Assembly: GCA_003024985.2 (NCBI GenBank)
Contig: PXIH01S0019801.1
Strand: one strand, 5' to 3'
Source: Euperipatoides rowelli
Taxonomy: Eukaryota; Onychophora; Udeonychophora; Euonychophora; Peripatopsidae
Length of the DNA: 13,422 bases
The position numbers and the translations under genes are program-made. Below are positions 1-7,223 of the stretch, piece by piece (positions within the stretch are counted from its first letter, which is position 1; each line of letters begins with the position of its first letter). The notes beneath the pieces were generated by a model. That model saw only the letters and a list, made by a program, of their open reading frames with translations. It had not been told where the DNA came from and did no database searches.

Positions 1-585
1 TTTTTTCTTTATATAATTAAATTCCTGACAATAAATAGAACATTTCATTATTACACATATTTGGAAACTTTTATAAATAGGATTCTATGAGTCGTAAAAA
101 TTACGACACGCGACCACTCATGTTAAAATTTTGTACGCGACCACTCGAAGGTTAAATATCTTTTATGAATAAATTATCGACGTATAATATTTAATTGATG
201 GAATATGGGACCGGAGCAAGTATTTAAAGTTAAAATGTACTTATATATTATTGTATATACTGTAAGTCATTTTTAAGCTAATTCTTAAAATAATTTTTTT
301 TTTTACATAATTGCGGGATATGAGGCATGGGATCATTAGATGCATGTCCATAGTTGCAAATGTATGTAAATTGTGTGTCCGTAAAATGAGGTATATCTGT
401 AGTTGATATTTGACTAAGTGCTACATGGAAAAATGAAGTGACAATTCTAATCACGGTCAATTATAAATTGGAATTGATGTTTATAGTTATGCATAGGTGG
501 CAGCACTGCCCTCACTTTAAGATGAGGCAATTCTGTGTTAGTAACAGCTGAAAATAAATTTTATTGTTGTTTAGAACTTATTTGT
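1..585. other. Non-coding AT-rich sequence, no gene seen
   Basis: Both strands are AT-rich with frequent stops. The longest open stretch, on the - strand near 278-460, has no recognisable domain and no convincing splice context, so I do not call it a gene. The only structure I see is a 7-bp-arm inverted repeat at 91-107 (GTCGTAA/TTACGAC) next to a duplicated 11-mer, listed separately. Confidence 0.6.
109..146. repeat. Two direct copies of CGCGACCACTC, 27 bp apart
   Basis: The 11-mer CGCGACCACTC occurs at 109-119 and exactly again at 136-146. Both copies are followed by a TTAAA-type stretch at a similar distance, so this may be two copies of a degenerate unit of about 27 bp. The CpG-rich words stand out against the AT-rich surroundings. 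Function is unknown; it is probably a transposon scrap or a short tandem duplication. Confidence 0.6.
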
Positions 586-660
586 AATGTACAAACTGGG
601 AAACTATATTTTGTTGTATAAACTTACAACAAATATAGTTTGATAACCGGTTTGTACATT
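586..660. repeat. 75-bp hairpin (foldback repeat)
   Basis: The sequence begins AATGTACAAAC and ends GTTTGTACATT. Inside, the arms pair again as AAACTATATTTTGTTGTA against TACAACAAATATAGTTT, with only small bulges and a loop of a few bases. This is a near-complete inverted repeat. It could be a tiny foldback MITE. I could not find a convincing target-site duplication, so the element class is left open. Confidence 0.7.
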
Positions 661-871
661 TTATTAGTCTTTTTCACCATAATGGCTCACCATTTTGTTT
701 AAAAATATGTATATTTATTACTCAAGTAATAAGATCACAAAAATAGTAGAATATAATTTAATAAATTATATATTGACTCTTTTTCTTAGCCTAATAACTG
801 GATGTAAAAAAATATTACATAACTTAAATTAATTTCATTTTATTGAGTGTTTGACATTTTAGTCAAAAATA
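661..871. other. AT-rich sequence, possible LINE 3' UTR
   Basis: No gene is seen. The stretch lies directly 3' (in - strand sense) of the LINE coding remnant that stops at 872, so part of it may be the LINE 3' untranslated region. I see no clear terminal microsatellite or poly-A tail that would mark where the LINE ends. Confidence 0.35.
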
Positions 872-1199
872 TTATCGGAGAATTAGCAACTCTGTTCTTA
901 CATATAGAATATTAAATTTACCAACATTATTTGTATTTCTTCCAGTTGAGTTATAAAAAGTTGGTTGTAAGAAATATGGAATAGAGTCAAAGAAATTTTT
1001 TGAGAAATTAAGCATAAGATGATCTCTGCACAATGCTAGAGAAGCTAAACCTAATTGTAGTGAGCTATCTGCATAGGAAGTGGAGTTTTAACAAGTATTA
1101 ATTTAACTACTCTTTTTTTAATAATTTCAAGATCATTTGTCTGTTTTCTGTGATCGCACCATGCCATATTGATGAGCAGTAATCAATTTTTGGCCTTAG
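872..1199 (-). pseudogene. LINE reverse transcriptase C-terminal remnant (piece 1)
   Basis: This is the C-terminal part of a non-LTR retrotransposon ORF2, the reverse transcriptase that copies LINE RNA at its target site. Read on the - strand, the part near 1110-1195 encodes RPKIDYCSSIWHG. This fits the conserved block after the RT catalytic core of CR1/Jockey-type LINEs (R-P-x-x-x-Y-x-x-x-x-W). It is followed by a basic stretch (LKLLKKRVVKLIL). After one frameshift near 1080 an open stretch of 67 codons follows, containing LGLASLALCRDHLMLNFSK. This matches the LINE tail pattern of a leucine-rich L-x-L block, an R-[RD]-x-x-x-L-x-F-x-K block and a final RTE-like motif, ending at a TAA at 872-874. 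The upstream end is cut by the 1200-1989 element. The clade is uncertain. Confidence 0.62.
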
Positions 1200-1989
1200 G
1201 CAGGCGACACACTGAGCGATACGACAACTCACGTTGCCTCCCGTTGACTCGCGATGAAATTCGGTGAAAAATAAAATAGGTGTCACACACAACGAACGTT
1301 ATCTCGTGGTGGCTTTTAAACTGGGGGCAGCACCTGCTTTTTAAATACATAACTGGCTCATTGTTTACAATATACACAACAAGATGAAGAAAACACAACT
1401 TGCTTATTTAACTTTTTTACTGAGTTTGTTAATAAGTGCAAATGTTTATGGGTTCATCCCTTAAACTAAATACTAGTTAGATGTAGTGGGTAAGGAATCA
1501 AACTCATGTTTACGTCATCAGCTTAAATATACTGTAGATCTTGTAATAATGTTCTCCAGTGTTTATTTTTTTATTGAATGGTGAAAAAAAAAACTGATAA
1601 ATAAATAAGAAAATATACTTTTTAGACAATTATTAATTCCTTATTTATTTTATTCATAAGTCTAGGTATTTTATTAAAAAATAATTACTTTTTTTTTTTT
1701 AATAAGTCAGATGTCAGACAGAAACAGGAAATATAAAATGACCAATCCTCGCATTGTGTTTGGTGCACAACTTTGAAAATAATGTATAAAAAAGTGGGTG
1801 TGGTTTCAATACGAGTTGATGCTAGAATTTTTAAAGCAAGCTCTATATTTATTTCCCTCGAATACCCTACATAGGTCAACACAAAATCACCGCGCTTTCA
1901 AGTGTGGCACAGCTGATTGCAACCTACGTGTATGTTTTTCAAAATCATTGCGAGGCAATGCGAATTGTTGTATAGCTTAGTGTGTTGCC
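1200..1989. mobile_element. Non-autonomous hAT-like DNA transposon splitting the LINE
   Basis: The two ends are diverged inverted repeats of about 40 bp. The left end begins around GGCGACACACTGAGCGATAC, and the reverse complement of the right end reads GGCAACACACTAAGCTATAC. The match continues to a shared TTGCCTC. Many differences are CpG decay (CG to TG or CA), as expected for an old copy. The flanks share GGCCT (1192-1196 and 1990-1994). Taken as 8-mers, GCCTTAGG and GCCTAATG agree at 6 of 8 positions, which suits a decayed hAT 8-bp duplication. The interior has no recognisable transposase. Exact ends are uncertain by a few bases. The LINE coding sequence resumes on the far side, which supports this being an insertion. 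Confidence 0.6.
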
Positions 1990-1997
1990 GGCCTAAT

Positions 1998-2166
1998 GAA
2001 TGTTGTATAAGACCATAATGTTATAAAAATAATTAGCACCAAAATATTTCATTTTATACAGAATTTCTTTTGAAATAATATTGTTAATCTGTAGAGTATG
2101 TCCCATTTAAAACTGTCCTGAATGACACATTTGTTTTATTTGTAAATCTACATTATTAATGGTAAT
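1998..2166 (-). pseudogene. LINE reverse transcriptase remnant (piece 2)
   Basis: On the - strand this stretch encodes short blocks in shifting frames that fit the region between the RT catalytic motif and the RPKIDYC block of piece 1. They include SFKWD and, in another frame, NNIISKEILYKMKYFG, resembling the W-x-x-H-I-x-x-I-x-x-K block of CR1-like LINEs. Nearer the insertion, INNVDLQIKQ resembles the I-x-I-N-x-x-x-L block upstream of it. At the low-coordinate side the sense reads into FIRP-like codons next to the hAT-like element, in step with piece 1. At the high-coordinate side it is cut by the LTR retrotransposon. Several frameshifts are present, so it is not functional. Confidence 0.52.
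2162..2166. repeat. Target-site duplication GTAAT, left copy
   Basis: GTAAT directly precedes the TG that starts the 5' LTR. The same five bases directly follow the CA that ends the 3' LTR (6710-6714). Five-base duplications are usual for Ty3/Gypsy integrases. Confidence 0.8.
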
Positions 2167-2356
2167 TGCCGTATATCAAGGTTAGATACAATAAAAACTG
2201 TATACTGTAGCATACGCGTCTTGAACTGTTGAGCGCAAGAGTACAGTAGAATCCAGATCTTGTTAAGGCTAACTTATTCTTTTTCATGTTGTTCTATTTA
2301 GTTATTAAACTATGTTGATTCTTTAATCCGATTCTACCCTTTATAAATACATAACA
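2167..2356 (+). repeat. 5' LTR (190 bp)
   Basis: It starts TGCCGTATATCAAGG and ends ATACATAACA, matching the 3' LTR along its length. The start carries five extra bases (CCGTA) after TG compared with the 3' LTR. An AATAAA lies at 2190-2195 and a TATAAATA-like box near 2342-2349, but I cannot assign U3, R and U5 from the sequence alone. Confidence 0.88.
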
Positions 2357-2367
2357 GGGCTAGAAAG

Positions 2368-2383
2368 TTGGCGACGAAAATGG
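2368..2383 (+). promoter_or_regulatory. Candidate primer-binding site
   Basis: TTGGCGACGAAAATGG begins 11 bases after the 5' LTR. A TGG start is what complements a tRNA 3' CCA end, and TTGGCGACGA-type sequences are common just inside Gypsy elements. I cannot name the priming tRNA. It lies a little farther from the LTR than the usual 0-5 bases. Confidence 0.45.
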
Positions 2384-2475
2384 AATGATTGACGACTCAA
2401 TCGTAGGTAAAATAATTAAAGTCCTTCAACTAGTTGGAGTAGAATAACTTTTTGTTTTAAAAAAAAAAAATAAAG

Positions 2476-3087
2476 ATGTTCGCTGCAACTAGTTTTGAAA
2501 ATTTTGATCCAAAGAAAACAACTTGGAATAGATACACGCAACAACTAAAAATCTTTTTAACTGTTAATAAAGTAAAAAATAATTTACGTTTGCCTACTAG
2601 TTTATCCCTAATCGGCCATGAAATGTTTAATTTGCTGTGCGATTTATTAGCACCTGAAAGGCCTTATACTAAAATACCGGATAAATTTTTTGAAGTATTA
2701 AACAATCACTTTTCCCCTAAACTTATAGCTAGAACTGAATGTCTTAAACTGTGTAGTGGCAAACAAAATCATGCGGAAAGCATTGCCGATTTTGTAGCTG
2801 CACTTAGGAAATTAAGTATTAACTGTGCCTATAAGGATGACCTTGATATTCATTTAGCTGATCAATTCGTCTACGGACTTTCTAATCAGGCTATACAAAA
2901 GTGCCTTCTAACTGAAGATGACACCACTTCCTTTGCCAAATTAATTCAGATAACCTTAGTTACGAAGGCAACATTAAATGATGCAGCACAAATCACACAT
3001 TCAGATAAAAATACGTTAGATATTTTTAAAATTAGGCATAGCCATAAATTTGTAAAACCATCAACTAATAATAATTGTCAACATTGA
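2476..3087 (+). CDS. Gag polyprotein, capsid part, truncated
   Basis: Gag builds the cytoplasmic retrotransposon particle around the element RNA. The 203-residue ORF starts with an ATG after an A-rich leader, 119 bases inside the element. Its start (MFAATSFENFDP followed by a W-x-x-Y block) and the central region with FFEVLNNHFSPK and DFVAALRKL fit the retrotransposon Gag capsid family: F-x-x-L-x-x-x-F-x-P and F-x-x-x-L-x-x-L. It ends at a TGA (3085-3087) inside what should be the first nucleocapsid zinc knuckle, so it lacks the RNA-binding tail. The capsid stretch is open end to end even though pol is heavily broken. This may be chance or a younger breakage pattern downstream. The family call is firm; function is doubtful. 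Confidence 0.82.
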   Translation: MFAATSFENFDPKKTTWNRYTQQLKIFLTVNKVKNNLRLPTSLSLIGHEMFNLLCDLLAPERPYTKIPDKFFEVLNNHFSPKLIARTECLKLCSGKQNHAESIADFVAALRKLSINCAYKDDLDIHLADQFVYGLSNQAIQKCLLTEDDTTSFAKLIQITLVTKATLNDAAQITHSDKNTLDIFKIRHSHKFVKPSTNNNCQH

Positions 3088-3190
3088 GGGGAAAGACATA
3101 AACCTGTCTCGTGCAAGTTTAAAGATGCCTTATGTTTTTATTGTAAAAAAAAGTGACATATTATTTCAATTTGTCGTGCTAGAAATAAAT
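3076..3190 (+). pseudogene. Gag nucleocapsid zinc-knuckle remnant
   Basis: Reading on in the gag frame past the TGA gives two zinc-binding motifs that normally hold element RNA. The first lacks one cysteine because its codon is the TGA at 3085-3087. The second reads CFYCKKK, then a TGA at 3154-3156, then HIISIC. The stop therefore sits at the glycine position of the usual C-x2-C-x4-H-x4-C knuckle. Two stops in the same frame in two adjacent motifs make readthrough unlikely. A frame change is needed to reach the protease. Confidence 0.72.
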
Positions 3191-3206
3191 CTACACAGAA
3201 AAAAAA

Positions 3207-3560
3207 ATGCATAAAATTAATAAAACTGAAAAGGAAATCGGCAGTACAGTACTGCAAAACTTCTTAATACAACAAATAGAGGACAGAGGAATTTCACCAA
3301 TATTCCTAAATATTAAAATTAATAATAATATTAAATTTGAGCTATACACTGGAGTGGGGGTCTCTGTCTTACCTCTGTATTTGTATAACAAGCACCTGAA
3401 AGAAGTTTAAATTAGAGAAAACAAATGTAAAACAATATAATTTTTCCTGTAGGCAAAATATCTGTAGACATTTTCCTTAATAATAAAACTGCTTCTAACC
3501 AAGAACTATTCATCATTAATGATTGTTCCACACCACTATTGGCCGTACATGTATAAAGTC
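3207..3560 (+). pseudogene. Retropepsin-type aspartic protease, inactivated
   Basis: The protease normally cleaves the element polyprotein as a dimer, each subunit giving one catalytic Asp. The open part (3207-3410) includes PIFLNIKINN, then FELYTGVGVSVLP. Here the family has a D-T-G-A-type catalytic triplet, but the Asp codon is replaced by TAC (Tyr) at 3345-3347. The later flap and C-terminal part continue in another frame near 3505-3555 with LFIINDCSTPLL and then a TAA. The missing Asp plus frameshift make it dead. Confidence 0.8.
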
Positions 3561-3639
3561 CTTGGATATCTGAGTCATACTAACTTAGGAAACATTTGCA
3601 TTAGGGAACAGAAATTTGACTAACTGATAAAAACTCATG

Positions 3640-4470
3640 AAAAATTGTTCGCCTCCGAATTAGGCCTGATCAAAAACTTTAGGGTGCACATAGAACTCAA
3701 GGATGGTGCCATACTTAAATTCTGTAAGCACAGGCCAGTAACCTTTGCACTTATACATAAGATAGAGGCCAAACTAGGTAAACTGATAAATGGAATATAC
3801 TGTATCCAATCAAATATTCGGAATGGGCAGCTCCCATAGTGCCCATACTCAAAAAGGATAATTCATTCAGGATTTGCGCCGACTATAAAGTAGGACTAAA
3901 CCCTTGCCTGAAGGTAAACCAATACCTACTCCCAGTGATTGACGAAATCCTGTCTAAACTCACCCATGGCACACATTTTTTTCAAAATTAGATATGTCCC
4001 AAGCGTACCAACAAGTACTCATTGATGATGCCTCTGCAAAATATCTCTTCATTAACACTCGTAAAAATCTCTTCATGGTCAAAGCCTCAGCCCCAGCTAT
4101 CTTTCAACAACTCATGGACAAGATACTGTTGGGCCTACCAAACATTTCTTGTTATCTTGACGGAATTTTGATCGCTAGTCCTGATGAAGCCACTCATCTA
4201 CATGACCTAAAACTACTATTTGAAAGATTAGAAGAAATAGGCATTTGTCTAAATAAAAACAAATGCTAATTCCAGAGGCTGGAATTAGAATATTTAGGAC
4301 ACATAATCAACGCCACTGGTAAACAACCCGCCACCACAAAAATTGATGCAATCCTAAACGCACATGAACTGCGAAACGTCAATCAACTACGTTCACTACT
4401 GAGAATGATTATAGCAATTATAGGAAATTCTTACCTAACCTTGCAACCATCTTAACTCCCTTACAGAGAC
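3640..4470 (+). pseudogene. Reverse transcriptase domain of pol, inactivated
   Basis: This domain would copy element RNA into DNA in the particle. The N-terminal part (3645-3839) has GLIKNFRVHIELKDGA and HRPVTFALIHKIEAKL. After a frame change near 3815 come SEWAAPIVPILKKD and RICADYK, the fingers motifs. A second frame change near 3990 leads to SKLDMSQAYQQV, which keeps the first catalytic Asp. The RLPFG-type motif expected before SAPAIFQQLMDKIL is missing through a small deletion. The active-site motif reads YLDG, with the second Asp replaced by GGA (Gly) at 4162-4164. Downstream LEYLGHIINATG marks the thumb. A TAA at 4267-4269 interrupts the frame. Family assignment is firm; the enzyme is not functional. 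Confidence 0.9.
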
Positions 4471-4655
4471 TCTTATGCAAAGATATCAAGTGGACCAGGA
4501 ACACAGAAGCCAGTATAGTCTTTCAAGAGAGAGATCAAAAAAGCTATCACTTCTCCGAAACTCTTAACGCACTATGACTGACCTAACAATCATCGTCACG
4601 GCTGACACTGAAACCACTAGAGTCGGGGCGGTGATTTCACACATTGGTAAGGACG

Positions 4656-4663
4656 GCCTAGAG
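4656..4663. repeat. 8-bp target duplication GCCTAGAG, left copy
   Basis: GCCTAGAG precedes the MITE start. An exact second copy lies at 5012-5019. Eight bases is the hAT superfamily length. Confidence 0.92.
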
Positions 4664-5011
4664 CAGTGGTTCCAAACCTGTGGTCCAAGGACCACAAGTG
4701 GTCCCTGTAGCATTTTCAGGTGGTCCCTGGCTGTTTTATCAATTAAAAAAAAATCCTACATTTTTAGTCTGGCTACTAAACAATAACCTGTGTAATTGAA
4801 TATAGGCTGATTCTTTCTAAAACAATTGATTATGGTATTGTGATATTATATATAAGCAGGGGCTCCTACCCCCCAACCCCCCCCCCCCCCAAAAAAAAAA
4901 AAAAAAGTTCCTCAAATCTTATTTAGGCTATATGTGTGTGAGATGGTAGTCCACAACTTATATGTAGTTGGAAAAGTGGTCCTCACTTAGTAAAAATGTT
5001 GGGAACAACTG
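4664..5011. mobile_element. hAT-type MITE (348 bp) inside RNase H
   Basis: The element begins CAGTGGTTCCAAACC. The reverse complement of its end reads CAGTTGTTCCCAACA, 12 of 15 matching. It is flanked by perfect 8-bp duplications, as hAT transposases produce. There is no transposase ORF, so it was mobilised in trans. Subterminal GTGGTCC words occur repeatedly, including an inverted pair at 4680-4695, and subterminal repeats of this kind are usual transposase-binding sites in hAT elements. A run of 14 C followed by 16 A occupies 4877-4906. Confidence 0.93.
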
Positions 5012-5019
5012 GCCTAGAG
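5012..5019. repeat. 8-bp target duplication GCCTAGAG, right copy
   Basis: This is an exact copy of 4656-4663. The RNase H reading frame continues directly from it, which confirms it as the duplicated target. Confidence 0.92.
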
Positions 5020-5440
5020 CACCCTGTGGCCTTTGCCTCATGCTCACTAACTAAACCAGAGAGAAACTACTCACAAATAGACAAAGAGGCATTAAGCTTA
5101 ATCTTTGCTACCATAAAGTTCCACAAATTTATCTTTGGGAGATCTTTTACACTCGTCACAGACTATAAGACCTTGACACACATATTAGATAGCGGAAAGC
5201 CGATACCAATACTCACTGCAGCCAGACTGCGACGCTGCGCCCTAACACTAACCGCCTACGACTATAAAATTAAATATCGGCCCTCCAAACAAAACAATGC
5301 AGACGCACTCTCACGACTCCATGTCCAGACCAACTTCATTCACACTCTGAGTCAGATGACTCTGCTTCCTCATTGGTCAAATCAACGAATTCCCCTAGTC
5401 ATACCAAGAAATCGCGACTGAATCTAAATTCGATAAAATC

Positions 5441-6463
5441 TTGTCGAAGGTTCTGCAATACACAAAATCTGGCTGGCCAAGAAAAGATACCACAGCCCAA
5501 GAACTCGAGCCATATCACTCCAAAAAAGATGAAATCTCCATCCTGGAAAACTGCCTACTCTGGGGAGACAGAGTAATCATACCCGTTAACATGCGACCAC
5601 ATCTCCTGGAAGAAGTACACAGGCACCATGTAGGCATTGTCAGGATGAAAATGATGGCACGTTCGCTATTCTGGTGGCCAGAAATCGATAAGGACATCAA
5701 GCACGCCCCAAAACACCCATACACACTGGATTAGACCACACGCTCCATGGGAACGGGTCCATCTGGACTTTGCAGGTCCGATTACAGACCACACCTTCCT
5801 GGTCTTAGTCGATGCACACTCAAAATGGCCTGAAGTAGTTTCCATGACCTCTACGGACACAATACATACAGCCAAGGTCATAGAAAACTACTTTGTACGT
5901 TATGGATACTCCGTACACATGGTAACCGATAACGACACTCAATTTACTTCTAAAGCTTTTGCAATGGTCAAGCGAAAAGATTTGTGCAGATACTCAAAAA
6001 TCTCCACAAATTACAGGAATGTACTAACCTAGCCTTACAAGTAAATGACCTATTATTCACTTATAGAAGTACCCCATTAACCTCAACTAGAAAGCCACCA
6101 GCAGAACTCTTCCTCGGACAGAAACTCAGAAATCGGCTACAATTAGTCAAATCACCAACTAGAACCACCACATGGATAGCAGCAGTGGACCCTTCCAAAA
6201 CAACAAACTACCAAATCGGAGATAAGGTGCTTTATAAAATCTTCAGTAACAATAAACTCCATCCCTGCTGGGAGAAAGAAGAGATTACTAGGAGGTATGG
6301 GACAGTCACCTACCTAGTGAAACTCCCTGGTGGAAGAATTGGCAAGCGTCATGCAGACCAAATACGTCATTTACACCTGCCCACCGAAGAATCCAAGGCA
6401 GAAACACCACACCCCTCACCTTCGCCGGCACCAAAACCAACTGGACCTAGATACCCATCCTGA
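5441..6463 (+). pseudogene. Integrase domain of pol, inactivated
   Basis: Integrase would insert the cDNA copy into the genome. The N-terminal zinc-binding part shows LLEEVHRHHVG and ARSLFWWPEIDKDI. It has the two His, but the C-x2-C half is lost by a deletion and frame change near 5705. The catalytic core resumes with APWERVHLDFAGP (first Asp), LVDAHSKWPEV and MVTDNDTQFTS (second Asp). The stretch before the third acidic residue is deleted near 5962, and the residue itself is Lys (AAA, 5975-5977) within NGQAKRFVQ where Glu is expected. The rest, to 6463, is open. It includes a GPY/F-like module (IGDKVLY, then RRYGTVTYLV) and a proline-rich end. No chromodomain is seen. Confidence 0.9.
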
Positions 6464-6501
6464 TGTCGACACCCACCTGCTATAACTTCCAAGCAAACTT
6501 C

Positions 6502-6512
6502 AAGGGAAGGGA
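6502..6512 (+). promoter_or_regulatory. Polypurine tract
   Basis: AAGGGAAGGGA lies ten bases before the 3' LTR and is all purine. This is the expected primer site for plus-strand DNA synthesis in LTR retrotransposons. It sits slightly farther from the LTR than usual. Confidence 0.65.
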
Positions 6513-6521
6513 TAATACTAT

Positions 6522-6709
6522 TGTATCAAGGTTAGATACAATAAGAACTGTATAATGTAGCATATGCGGCATGAACTGTTGAATGCGAGAGTGAGTAGTA
6601 TCCAGATCCTTGTTATGGCTAACTTGTTCTTTTTCATGTTGTTCTATTTAGTTATTAAACTATGTTTATGCTTTAATCTGATTCTACCCTTCTTTATTAA
6701 TACATAACA
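6522..6709 (+). repeat. 3' LTR (188 bp)
   Basis: It starts TGTATCAAGGTTAGATACAA and ends ATACATAACA, and it aligns along its whole length with the 5' LTR. Differences by eye are about 15 substitutions and a few indels. The start lacks the CCGTA present in the 5' LTR. Confidence 0.9.
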
Positions 6710-6714
6710 GTAAT
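6710..6714. repeat. Target-site duplication GTAAT, right copy
   Basis: This is an exact match to 2162-2166. Removing the LTR element and one GTAAT rejoins the LINE reading frame on the - strand, which is independent support for this boundary. Confidence 0.8.
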
Positions 6715-6945
6715 CTTATCATGATTTTTGATATTGAAAAATTCATTGATTAACACAAAACACTTTATTATTATCGGTTTATTTAATTAACTAATAACTA
6801 TAAACTTGTAATACTGTACGTCCTTATTCTATACCACATATTAATCATAAATAACCAAAGAAAGCTTATAGAATTATTTACAATTAATTAAATATAATTT
6901 AGGTTGAAAATATGGAGTCCTAGTCTCTAAGGATATGGACCCGAT
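6715..6945 (-). pseudogene. LINE reverse transcriptase remnant (piece 3)
   Basis: On the - strand this part runs into piece 2 across the LTR insertion. Next to the insertion it encodes KCFVLINEFFNIKNHDKI, in frame with piece 2 through the GTAAT target. This resembles the K-T-K-x-M-x-F block after the catalytic motif of CR1-like LINEs. Farther along, NKDVQYY follows a decayed position where the Y-A-D-D-type motif should be (near 6840). Near 6900-6942 the DNA still resembles codons for the Q-G-S-x-L-G-P block, with a short disruption. Stops and frameshifts are many. Upstream of about 6945 I can no longer follow the LINE. Confidence 0.5.
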
Positions 6946-7223
6946 TCACAAAATGTAGATTAAAATGCATGAAGCAATGCACCTCTCAAACAAAGTTAAA
7001 AAGTTTGAAATAAAACCAAAATTTTCTAAACTAATGTGCTGATGAACGGAAAAAATGCAAATAATTTAAAAAGTTTGCTATCGACACATACACTTAATGT
7101 AAGGCTCATGAATTTCATTTGATATAATAAATGTTAATCTAATATGATAAAGGGCTACTTTGGTCATTCTGTCATGCTTTCGACAAGCTGATGACGCACA
7201 AAGATGTTTACGCTCTCATTTTT
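6946..7223. other. Non-coding AT-rich sequence
   Basis: No gene or clear repeat is seen. It may contain further unrecognisable LINE sequence. A short stretch near 7183-7195 (CAAGCTGATGACGC) resembles part of the GACGGGC minisatellite unit just downstream and could be a diverged copy. Confidence 0.4.

Larger units (their letters stand above)
4574..5330 (+). pseudogene. RNase H domain of pol, split by a MITE
   Basis: RNase H removes element RNA from the RNA-DNA hybrid. The first part (4574-4663) has VTADTETTRVGAVIS, which holds the first acidic residue. The domain is then cut by the 4664-5011 MITE and resumes after the duplicated target at 5020. It continues in the same frame with HPVAFASCSLTKPERNYSQ, then DKEALSLIFA with the Glu, and LVTDYKTLTHIL with the third acid. 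The end, YRPSKQNNADALSRL, matches the typical RNase H terminus of Gypsy pol. The acidic triad looks intact, unlike the other pol enzymes, so only the insertion clearly disables this domain. Confidence 0.88.
2167..6709 (+). mobile_element. Ty3/Gypsy LTR retrotransposon, defective, about 4.5 kb
   Basis: The element is bounded by TG...CA LTRs and a GTAAT duplication. In order it contains gag, a zinc-knuckle remnant, protease, reverse transcriptase, RNase H, integrase with zinc-binding and catalytic parts, and a GPY/F-like C-terminal module. Integrase lying after RNase H marks it as Ty3/Gypsy rather than Ty1/Copia. No envelope gene and no chromodomain are seen. It carries nonsense codons, frameshifts, deletions and a MITE, so it cannot move by itself. 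By eye the LTRs differ at about 15 positions plus a few indels over about 185 bases, so the insertion is old. The clade is uncertain; the protein blocks look closest to Mag-type or other invertebrate Gypsy elements without chromodomain. Confidence 0.92.

Noticed and set aside
278-460. Open frame of 60 codons on the - strand
   Set aside because: No domain, no splice or promoter context, and the length is expected by chance in AT-rich DNA.
1798-1980. Open frame on the + strand inside the hAT-like element as a transposase fragment
   Set aside because: No DDE, BED zinc-finger or hAT dimerisation motif could be recognised, and it overlaps the terminal repeat.
3191-3391. Hydrophobic - strand ORF opposite the protease
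   Set aside because: It is the antisense shadow of the pol region; its hydrophobicity comes from A/T-rich codons.
6464-6521. Possible envelope gene after integrase
   Set aside because: Only about 60 bases lie between the end of pol and the 3' LTR, so there is no room.
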